DNA from: Pseudomonadota bacterium
GTDB taxonomy: Bacteria > Pseudomonadota > Gammaproteobacteria > Burkholderiales > Ferrovaceae
DNA: 36,087 bases
NCBI GenBank assembly: GCA_028873535.1
Contig: JAGWIJ010000020.1
Coordinates: forward strand, 1 to 36,087
Direction: 5' to 3'
Shown: positions 1 to 5,952 of the stretch, piece by piece
How positions within the stretch are numbered: position 1 is the first letter of the stretch
How the letters are laid out: every line of letters begins with the position of its first letter
Position numbers and translations under genes: made by a program
The notes under the pieces: generated by a model
What the model was told of the DNA's origin: nothing
The model's input: the letters and a program-made list of their open reading frames with translations, nothing else
The model's database searches: none

Positions 1-357
1 GGCTTCAACGTGATCGGCATCTCCACTGACGACTATGCCGAAAATGCCCAGGAGTGGCTGCAACGCTCGAATGCCACCTTGAACCACTTCCTGGACCGGC
101 AACTGCAGATGGAGCACATGCTGGGCGCCGCGCACCTGCCGCTGACCGTGCTGGTCGACGCGCGGGGCCGCGTGTTGGACAAGATCGTCGGCGCCCAGGA
201 CTGGAGCAGCAGCGAAGCAGCGGCGCTGCTGCGGCGGCGCTTCCACCTGAGCCGCCCGCCAGCCGGCCCCAGCCGCACCGGCTGGCGCAGCACGCCGCCG
301 GCCGCGCTGCGCCGAACTGATCTGGATCAAGTAAGCGCGTGCCGCACCCCGGTATAA
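1..357 (+). CDS. TlpA/thioredoxin-fold protein, 3' end only
   Basis: The gene is cut by the left window edge, and the frame is open from base 1 to TAA at 355-357. The visible 118 residues look like the C-terminal half of a TlpA/AhpC-type redoxin. A strand reading GFNVIGISTDD is followed by a helix, then LPLTVLVDARGRVLDKIVG, which matches the cis-proline strand and the following beta-turn of the fold. The CXXC active site would lie upstream and is not visible, so reductase activity cannot be confirmed. The last 30 residues are Arg/Pro-rich and are not part of the fold. A cytochrome c gene follows after 56 bp, so a role in periplasmic thiol or haem chemistry is possible but is only inferred from context. 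Confidence 0.7.
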   Translation, partial: GFNVIGISTDDYAENAQEWLQRSNATLNHFLDRQLQMEHMLGAAHLPLTVLVDARGRVLDKIVGAQDWSSSEAAALLRRRFHLSRPPAGPSRTGWRSTPPAALRRTDLDQVSACRTPV

Positions 358-368
358 CCTGCTCATCG

Positions 369-383
369 ACGCGCAATGCGCGT
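369..383 (+). terminator. Weak hairpin between redoxin and cytochrome genes
   Basis: ACGCGC and GCGCGT form a perfect 6-bp stem around an AAT loop 12 bp after the redoxin stop. The following sequence (GATTCGCTTTC) has only a short T run. It could be a weak terminator or simply a chance GC-rich palindrome. Confidence 0.25.
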
Positions 384-413
384 GATTCGCTTTCATGTCC
401 TGAGGAAATCACC

Positions 414-794
414 ATGCGATCCCTGTCCTTGCTCACCCTTGCGGCGTTGACGGCATTTGCTGCCGGAGCCGCGCGCGCCGACGACGTGCTCGATACCAAG
501 ATGACCAACCTGGCCTCGCAGTCCGGCTGTCTGACCTGTCACAGCGTCAAGGCCGGCCACAAGGGTCCCGACGGCATGAAGCCGATCGGCCCGGCGTGGC
601 AGGAAGTGGCCAGCCGCTATCACCACGACCCCAAGGCCGCCGACGGTCTGGTGGTCACGGTCATGCGCGGCTCGAGCGCCTACGCGCCACACTGGAAAGC
701 CCAGGTGAGCGGCTATGCGATGCCGCCCAATGCCGTGGCCATCACCGAGGCTGATGCGCGCAGTCTGGTGAACTGGATCCTGCAGATCAAGTAG
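414..794 (+). CDS. Small monohaem cytochrome c (c551/c552-like), exported
   Basis: The product has 126 residues. A Sec signal peptide (residues 1-22, ending ARA) is followed by a class I cytochrome c domain. The haem site is CLTCH at 39-43, and the distal ligand is Met103 in YAMPPN, as in c551/c552 electron carriers. The start is supported by GAGG about 8 nt upstream. The protein should be a soluble periplasmic one-electron carrier. DUF1415 follows after 4 bp. The dehydrogenase cluster at 2.7 kb has no haem subunit of its own, so this cytochrome is a possible acceptor. That link rests on proximity only. Confidence 0.9.
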   Translation: MRSLSLLTLAALTAFAAGAARADDVLDTKMTNLASQSGCLTCHSVKAGHKGPDGMKPIGPAWQEVASRYHHDPKAADGLVVTVMRGSSAYAPHWKAQVSGYAMPPNAVAITEADARSLVNWILQIK

Positions 795-798
795 GCGC

Positions 799-1380
799 AT
801 GGGCGTCGCCATGCAGCCGGCTCCGGCCGGCGACGATGCAGTGATTGCCGCCACGCGACTATGGCTGGAGCGAGCGGTGATCGGCCTCAACCTGTGCCCC
901 TTCGCCAAGTCGGTTCACGTCAAGGGCCAGGTGCGCTTCGTGGTCTCGCCGGCGACCGGCGCGGCCGCCCTGCTGGAGGACCTGGGGCGCGAACTGCTGC
1001 ATCTGCAGGACAGCGACCCCGAGCAGCTCGACACCACGCTGCTGATCCACCCGCATGCGCTGCAGGACTTTTCCGACTACCTGTGGTTCATCGACCTTGC
1101 CGACGGCGTGCTGGAGCAGCTGCGCCTGGTGGGCGAACTCCAGGTGGCGCAGTTCCATCCGCAATTCCAGTTCGAGGGCACGTCACCCGACGCGATCTCG
1201 AACTACACCAACCGCTCGCCCTACCCGATCCTGCACCTGTTGCGCGAGGACAGCATCGATCGCGCGGTGGCGGCCTTTCCCGATGCGTCGGTGATCTACC
1301 AGCGCAACATCGAGACCCTGGAAGACCTCGGACTGGCGCGCTGGAAGGCGCTACTGGGCCTCCTTGATGAGACGCCCTGA
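799..1380 (+). CDS. DUF1415 family protein
   Basis: The product has 193 residues and is recognised as DUF1415, a proteobacterial family of unknown function. Typical family segments are the N-terminal WLERAVIGLNLCPFAK, the central DTTLLIHP, the conserved FHPQFQF and NYTNRSPYPILHLLRE. There is no signal peptide or membrane segment, so it is probably cytoplasmic. It starts 4 bp after the cytochrome c stop and is likely cotranscribed. A second ATG at 811 is possible. The last 30 bp overlap the 3' end of the convergent carbonic anhydrase gene. No biochemical function is claimed. Confidence 0.85.
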   Translation: MGVAMQPAPAGDDAVIAATRLWLERAVIGLNLCPFAKSVHVKGQVRFVVSPATGAAALLEDLGRELLHLQDSDPEQLDTTLLIHPHALQDFSDYLWFIDLADGVLEQLRLVGELQVAQFHPQFQFEGTSPDAISNYTNRSPYPILHLLREDSIDRAVAAFPDASVIYQRNIETLEDLGLARWKALLGLLDETP

Positions 1381-2475
1381 AGTGGCCTGGATAGGACGCG
1401 CGTTGTAGGGATAAAGCCGCGAAAACAGGTCGATCTGCTCTTGCGAGACGGTGATCGGCTGCTTCATCACGATCCACAGCACCCCTTCGGTGCACGGCGG
1501 CGTGGTGAGCGAGCCCATGTAGGTGTAGTAGCGGCGGTTTTCCGGCAGCAGATGGGCGGGGTCGATGTGCACGCTGGCCGGCTGCTCCTCGTTGCGCTCG
1601 AGCGGCAGGTTGTTCCATACCGCCTGCACCTCGGGCTGGCGCGCGCCAGGTTCCAGCAGCACGGCCACCACCGCCAGCCGGCCTTCGCTGTCTTTGTGGA
1701 CCAGATGGATCACCATTTCCGACTGGTGGCCTTCGACCATTTCCTCGGACGGACGATGGAAGTGGAAGTGCACCAGCGCATAGCGGCGCCCCATCACCCG
1801 GATCGAGTTTCCGGCGGCCAGGTTGGCCTGGATCGAGTGGCCGGTATCGATGACCTTGAACGCCGATTCGCGATAGTCGAAAGCCACATCCTCGAGTTCC
1901 AGGTGAATGCCGTCACGGATGTCGATCGGCGACTGGCGGTGACCGCTGCCACAGGCCGCGAATTCCGGCGCCAGCTGGGCCCAGGCTGCCGGACCGCTGT
2001 CGCCCTCGTAGGACCAGGTCACCTCCTTGTGAATGGCCGGTGCCGCGGCCGGCGGCGCGGCCGCTGGCGCCAGCGAGGACTGCAGGGCCGCCAGCGCAGC
2101 CAGGTCATGCGCACTGAGGGCCTGTGGCGCCGGGGGCTTCGGCCGTGCGCGCGAACGCGGCTTGGACTTGGGCTTGGCCTCGGCATCCTTGCCGGCATTC
2201 GCCTTGTCGTCCTTGCCGGCGTCGGCTCTGGCGTCCTTGCCGCCCTTGCTGCCGTCGTCCGCACTGGCGTCCTTGGAATCCTTGGTGTCCTTGGTGTCCT
2301 TGGTGTCCTTGGTGTCCTTGGTGTCCTTGGTGTCCTTGCCTGCACCGGCCTTGCCGTCCTTGCCGGAACGGCCGTCCTCCCTGGCGCTGGCGCCTTCTGC
2401 CGCGCGTGCAACAGCTTGGCTGGCGCCGATGGCATACAGCGCGATCAGCAGGGACAGGACAGGGATGAGACGCAT
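1351..2475 (-). CDS. Exported alpha-carbonic anhydrase with KDT-repeat linker
   Basis: The product has 374 residues from the ATG at 2475. An in-frame ATG at 2508 would add 11 residues ahead of the signal peptide and is less likely. A signal peptide (1-25) is followed by a Lys/Asp/Ala-rich linker (about 27-118) and then an alpha-class carbonic anhydrase domain (about 150-374). The zinc ligands are His238 and His240 in HFHFH and His257 in VIHLVH. QSPIDI (181-186) and SLTTPPCTEG are also family signatures. Cys175 and the cysteine of TPPC probably form the usual disulfide. The enzyme should interconvert CO2 and bicarbonate in the periplasm. The linker carries six perfect KDT triplets, is unlike the catalytic domain and may act as a spacer or wall-binding segment. 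The gene is convergent with DUF1415 and overlaps it by 30 bp. Confidence 0.93.
   Translation of the reverse strand: MRLIPVLSLLIALYAIGASQAVARAAEGASAREDGRSGKDGKAGAGKDTKDTKDTKDTKDTKDTKDSKDASADDGSKGGKDARADAGKDDKANAGKDAEAKPKSKPRSRARPKPPAPQALSAHDLAALAALQSSLAPAAAPPAAAPAIHKEVTWSYEGDSGPAAWAQLAPEFAACGSGHRQSPIDIRDGIHLELEDVAFDYRESAFKVIDTGHSIQANLAAGNSIRVMGRRYALVHFHFHRPSEEMVEGHQSEMVIHLVHKDSEGRLAVVAVLLEPGARQPEVQAVWNNLPLERNEEQPASVHIDPAHLLPENRRYYTYMGSLTTPPCTEGVLWIVMKQPITVSQEQIDLFSRLYPYNARPIQATSGRLIKEAQ
2284..2337. repeat. Six perfect 9-bp tandem repeats (KDT codons)
   Basis: A 9-bp unit (minus strand AAGGACACC) is repeated six times without mismatch. It encodes Lys-Asp-Thr at residues 47-64 of the carbonic anhydrase. 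KDS and KDA follow as degenerate units, and AAGGAC recurs further along the linker. Because the unit is a multiple of three, gain or loss of copies would change linker length without breaking the frame. Confidence 0.95.
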
Positions 2476-2643
2476 GATGGAAGGCCTTGGCACGATCGGA
2501 AGTGGCATTCGCTTTTTCGGCCGCCGGCGCTCGATCTTTACCTTTGCACGACAAAAATTGCTGCGCCGCGTCAGCCACTTGCCGCTTTTCGCCGGCCCGC
2601 AAACGTAGGTAGTCGGTTATCACCTGCCCGGCGCCAGGTCTCG

Positions 2644-2649
2644 CATAAT
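2644..2649 (+). promoter_or_regulatory. Possible -10 box for the dehydrogenase cluster
   Basis: CATAAT matches five of six positions of the sigma-70 -10 consensus. It lies 57 bp upstream of the Tat-subunit start, in the 230-bp region between this gene and the divergent carbonic anhydrase. No convincing -35 box sits 16-18 bp upstream, so an activator or another sigma factor may be involved, or the match may be chance. Confidence 0.3.
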
Positions 2650-2705
2650 CCCCCTACTGATCGCCGGACACACGGCGGCTTTCCACAACGCTTGGAGGAG
2701 CCAAG

Positions 2706-3332
2706 ATGCGCATCATTCCCCTGGTCGCAAAGACCGGTTCACCTGAGGGCTGCGACGACGACAGCGGTGTCGTCCGCAAGCTTGACCTGCCCCTGACCCG
2801 ACGCGAATTCCTGTCCGGATCCGGCTTGCTGTTCGGTTCGCTGGCGGCCGGCTCGCTGCTGGCATCACTGGCACCTTCTGCGGCGTGGGCCGTCGAACTG
2901 AAGACCCTGGACGAGGCCCAGGGCGCGACGCTGATGGCCCTGGGGCGCGTGCTGTATCCGCACCAGAAGCTGCCGGACGCCGTCTACGCCCTGCTGGCCA
3001 AGGACCTGGACGCCAAGGCCGGCGCCAGCGGCGACACCGCCAAGCTGCTCGCAGACGGCCTGGCGTGGCTCGACCACACCGCTGGCGGCAGCTTCCGCAC
3101 GGCCAGCCGGAAGCGTCGGCTGGAGGCGGTGAAGTCGATGGAAGGCACCGCCTTCTTCAACGCCGTGCGCGGACAGTGCGTCACCTCGCTGTACGACAAC
3201 GACATGGCCTTTGCCGTGTTCGGATATCCCGGTTCGGCGTGGGAACACGGCGGCTACATCACACGTGGCTTCCAGGATTTGAAATGGCTGGCGGCACCAC
3301 CGGCGGAGGCCAGCCCTCCGCCCTTTTTCTGA
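2706..3332 (+). CDS. Tat-exported small subunit of a GMC dehydrogenase (gluconate 2-dehydrogenase subunit 3 family)
   Basis: The product has 208 residues and the start is backed by GGAGGA 6 nt upstream. The N-terminus is a long Tat signal. A 30-residue n-region is followed by TRREFLSG (twin Arg at 32-33), a hydrophobic stretch and a likely cleavage after AWA (60-62). The rest resembles the gluconate 2-dehydrogenase subunit 3 / FAD-glucose dehydrogenase gamma family. Members of that family pair with a flavoprotein and carry it through the Tat pore as a folded complex. The GMC gene that follows has no signal peptide of its own, which fits this hitchhiker role. The final codons (PPAEASPPPFF) coincide with a terminator-like hairpin that ends at the stop codon. 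Confidence 0.85.
   Translation: MRIIPLVAKTGSPEGCDDDSGVVRKLDLPLTRREFLSGSGLLFGSLAAGSLLASLAPSAAWAVELKTLDEAQGATLMALGRVLYPHQKLPDAVYALLAKDLDAKAGASGDTAKLLADGLAWLDHTAGGSFRTASRKRRLEAVKSMEGTAFFNAVRGQCVTSLYDNDMAFAVFGYPGSAWEHGGYITRGFQDLKWLAAPPAEASPPPFF
3302..3328 (+). terminator. Intrinsic terminator/attenuator between the two dehydrogenase subunits
   Basis: GGCGGAGG (3302-3309) and CCTCCGCC (3315-3322) form a perfect 8-bp stem around the 5-nt loop CCAGC. The stem is followed by C and five consecutive T (3324-3328). The structure lies in the last codons of the Tat subunit and ends just before its TGA (3330-3332). It has the layout of a Rho-independent terminator but stands inside what should be one operon, 47 bp before the GMC start. 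Partial read-through would give more small subunit than flavoprotein. Confidence 0.7.
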
Positions 3333-3374
3333 TATCCGCCCCACCCACAAGAACAGATCCGGAGGAGACACGTG

Positions 3375-4943
3375 ATGGCAACTTTTGATTATTCCGATGA
3401 TTCGGTGGTCGTGGTCATCGGCAGCGGCGCCGGTGGCGGCACGCTCGGCAATGAGCTCGCCCAGAAGGGCATCAAGGTGGTGTGCCTGGAGGCCGGCAAG
3501 CGCCAGTCCAGCGCACTGTTCATCAACGATGAATGGAAGTCCTTTTCGCAGCTGGCCTGGCTGGACCGGCGCACCACCTCGGGCACCTGGCGGATCGCCA
3601 AGGACTTTGCCGGGTTGCCGGCGTGGATCTGCAAGACCGTCGGCGGCACCACCACGCACTGGGCCGGCGCCTCGCTGCGCCTCCAGGAACACGAGTTCCG
3701 CGCGCGCACGGTCTACGGCGAAGTGGCCGGCGCCAACCTGCTCGACTGGCCGCTCACGCTGGCCGAGCTGGAACCATGGTATGCCAAGGCCGAAGACAAA
3801 ATGGGCGTGACGCGCACCAATGGCATCCCGGGCCTGCCCGGCAACAACAACTTCAAGGTGCTCTACAGCGGGGCCACGCGGCTGGGCTACAAGGAGGTGC
3901 ATACCGGCCGCATGGCGATCAACAGTCAGCCGCGCGACGGCCGCGGCCGTTGCATGCAGCTCGGCTTCTGCTTCCAGGGCTGCAAGAGCGGCGCCAAGTG
4001 GTCGACGCTGTACACGGAAATTCCCAAGGCCGAGGCCACCGGCAACTTCGAACTGCGCACCGGCGCCCATGTCACGCGGATCGAGCACAACGACGCCGGC
4101 AAGGTCAGCGGCGTGGTCTATGTCGACCAGGACGGCAAGGAGCAACGCCAGAAAGCGCGCATCGTATGCGTGGCCGGCAACTCGATCGAGACCCCGCGGC
4201 TGCTGCTGCTGTCGGAATCCTCGAAGTTCCGCGACGGCCTGGCCAATTCCTCGGGTCAGGTCGGCCGCAACTACATGCGCCACATGACCGGCTCGGTGTA
4301 TGCGGCGTTCCGCCAGCCGGTCCATATGTACCGCGGCACGACCATGGCCGGCATCGTGCGCGACGAGGCCGGGCACAATCCGCAACGCGGCTTCGCAGGC
4401 GGTTACGAACTGGAAACGCTGTCGCTGGGCATTCCGTTCATGGCCGCCTTCCTCAACCCGGGCGGCTGGGGCGAGGATTTCGCGTGGTGGATGGACCACT
4501 ACACGCATCTGGCCGGCATGTGGCTGGTCGGGGAGGACATGCCGCGCGCGACCAACTGCGTCACCCTCAACCGCGAGGTCAAGGACCAGTGGGGCAACCC
4601 GGTGCCGAACGTCCACTTCGATGATCATCCCAACGACGTCGCGATGCGCAACCACGCCTTCACGCAGGGCGAGCGCATCTACCAGGCGGCCGGCGCGATC
4701 CGCACCTTCCGGACGCCGCCCTATCCTTCGACGCATAATCTCGGGACCTGCCGCATGAGCAGCCGGGAGGGCGACGGCGTGGTGAACAAGTGGGGGCAGA
4801 CGCACGACATCGGCAACCTGTTCATCAGCGATGGCAGCCAGTTCACGAGCGGGGGCGCCGAGAATCCCACCCTCACCATCGTGACGCTGGCGATCCGTCA
4901 GGCCGACTACATCGCGCGGCAGATGTCGGAACACGCCATCTGA
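3375..4943 (+). CDS. GMC-family FAD dehydrogenase with probable 3Fe-4S motif (FAD-glucose dehydrogenase alpha type)
   Basis: The product has 522 residues. The ATG at 3375 lies 8 nt after GGAGGA; the preceding in-frame GTG (3372) is less well spaced. The FAD-binding motif GSGAGGG (16-22) is followed by a substrate domain and the GMC catalytic pair His454 (THNLGTCRM) and Asn497 (GGAENPT). Cys193, Cys199 and Cys203 form C-X5-C-X3-C. That is the spacing of the 3Fe-4S ligands known from the alpha subunit of Burkholderia FAD-glucose dehydrogenase. The enzyme probably oxidises a sugar or polyol in the periplasm and passes electrons from FAD through the cluster to a cytochrome. It lacks a signal peptide, so export would depend on the upstream Tat subunit. 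The substrate cannot be named. No multihaem cytochrome subunit gene is adjacent. Confidence 0.9.
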   Translation: MATFDYSDDSVVVVIGSGAGGGTLGNELAQKGIKVVCLEAGKRQSSALFINDEWKSFSQLAWLDRRTTSGTWRIAKDFAGLPAWICKTVGGTTTHWAGASLRLQEHEFRARTVYGEVAGANLLDWPLTLAELEPWYAKAEDKMGVTRTNGIPGLPGNNNFKVLYSGATRLGYKEVHTGRMAINSQPRDGRGRCMQLGFCFQGCKSGAKWSTLYTEIPKAEATGNFELRTGAHVTRIEHNDAGKVSGVVYVDQDGKEQRQKARIVCVAGNSIETPRLLLLSESSKFRDGLANSSGQVGRNYMRHMTGSVYAAFRQPVHMYRGTTMAGIVRDEAGHNPQRGFAGGYELETLSLGIPFMAAFLNPGGWGEDFAWWMDHYTHLAGMWLVGEDMPRATNCVTLNREVKDQWGNPVPNVHFDDHPNDVAMRNHAFTQGERIYQAAGAIRTFRTPPYPSTHNLGTCRMSSREGDGVVNKWGQTHDIGNLFISDGSQFTSGGAENPTLTIVTLAIRQADYIARQMSEHAI

Positions 4944-4972
4944 TTGCGGCCGCGCAGGAGGAAAATGCGAGC

Positions 4973-5365
4973 ATGTGCGAATACTTCGTCAAGGCCGATC
5001 CGATCCAGTACGAGCAGCGCTCGCGCACGGTGCGCATCCGCAACGTGCTGACCAGCATCCGCCTGGAGAACATGGTCTGGGACATCCTGGCGGAAATGGC
5101 CGAAGAAGAGGGCTGCACGACCAATGCCCTGATCGCACAGCTGCATGACGAGATCCTGGCCCATCGCGGCGAGGTACCCAATTTCGCCTCCTTCCTGCGC
5201 ATCACCAGCATGCGCTACCTGCGCCGCTGCATGATGAACTGCGAGCGCGCGGCGGCGCGCAAGTCCGAACTGACGCCTGCAGGCCCGGAAGATCCGGCGC
5301 CGCGCGCGATCGAGGTCACTGCTCCGCGCCTGGTCGGCGCGCTGCGACGCCAGTCCACCAGCTGA
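4973..5365 (+). CDS. Ribbon-helix-helix domain protein (RHH_4 type)
   Basis: The product has 130 residues. The start is set by AGGAGG at 4956-4961, 11 nt upstream. After MCEYFVKADPIQYEQRSRTV comes an RHH_4-like core. TSIRLENMVWDIL would be the DNA-contacting strand plus first helix, and AEEEGCTTNALIAQLHDEI the second helix. NFASFLRITSMRYLRR follows, as in family members. The last 35 residues are low-complexity. RHH proteins usually bind operators as dimers, but this subgroup is poorly characterised. The gene lies 29 bp after the GMC gene and is probably cotranscribed, so autoregulation of the dehydrogenase cluster is a reasonable but unproven guess. Confidence 0.8.
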   Translation: MCEYFVKADPIQYEQRSRTVRIRNVLTSIRLENMVWDILAEMAEEEGCTTNALIAQLHDEILAHRGEVPNFASFLRITSMRYLRRCMMNCERAAARKSELTPAGPEDPAPRAIEVTAPRLVGALRRQSTS

Positions 5366-5397
5366 TTCCAACCCGCAACCGCATCCCAGGTGCCACC

Positions 5398-5943
5398 ATG
5401 CGCTTCACCACCGAACACTTTCCCGGCGTGCACGCCGATGAAGTCCCCGCCGCGCGCGGCTTCGTGCTCAACCATTCGATGCTGCGCGTCAAGGATCCGG
5501 CCGTCGCGCTGGATTTCTACACGCGCGTCATGGGCATGCGCCTGCTGCGCAAGCTCGACTTCCCGGAGATGGGCTTTTCGCTGTATTTCCTGCATCTCGC
5601 GGATCCTGGCGTGCCCCCCCCCGAGGACATCGGGGAACGCACCGCCTGGACCTTTTCCCAGCACGGCCTGCTGGAATTGACCCACAACTACGGCACCGAA
5701 GCGCAGGCCGATTTCCGCTACCACGATGGCAATGCGCAGCCGCAGGGCTTCGGTCACATCTGCTTCTCGGTCCCCGACCTGGACGCGGCCATCGCGTGGT
5801 TCGACCGCAATGGCGTCACCTACGTCAAGCGCCCCGAACAGGGCAAGATGCGTGACGTGGCATTCATCAAGGATCCCGACGGCTACTGGATCGAGATCGT
5901 CGAACCGGGGCGCCTCAAGAACCTCGGGCGCCCGGCCGGCTGA
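5398..5943 (+). CDS. gloA: Lactoylglutathione lyase (glyoxalase I)
   Basis: The product has 181 residues, with AGGTG 7 nt before the start. It isomerises the hemithioacetal of methylglyoxal and glutathione to S-lactoylglutathione in the cytosol. The four metal ligands are recognisable: His26 (NHSMLRVKDP), Glu93 (LLELTHN), His120 (FGHI) and Glu166 (GYWIEIVEP). His replaces the Gln found at the first position in the human enzyme, as in E. coli GloA. The length and the loop around PPPEDIGERTAW resemble the longer, human-type enzymes (about 184 residues). Metal preference (Zn or Ni) is not decided by the ligands. It begins 32 bp after the RHH gene and may be the last gene of that transcript. Confidence 0.95.
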   Translation: MRFTTEHFPGVHADEVPAARGFVLNHSMLRVKDPAVALDFYTRVMGMRLLRKLDFPEMGFSLYFLHLADPGVPPPEDIGERTAWTFSQHGLLELTHNYGTEAQADFRYHDGNAQPQGFGHICFSVPDLDAAIAWFDRNGVTYVKRPEQGKMRDVAFIKDPDGYWIEIVEPGRLKNLGRPAG

Positions 5944-5952
5944 ACGCCCGGC

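Noticed and set aside
2284-2337. CRISPR-like or regulatory tandem array
   Set aside because: Units are 9 bp without spacers, in frame within the carbonic anhydrase; this is a coding repeat.
2865-4934. Open frame of 689 codons on the minus strand
   Set aside because: It is antisense to the Tat subunit and the GMC gene; no motif and no credible ribosome-binding site.
5611-5622. Run of C in gloA as a frameshift
   Set aside because: The glyoxalase frame continues normally on both sides with all four metal ligands, so the run is simply Pro codons.
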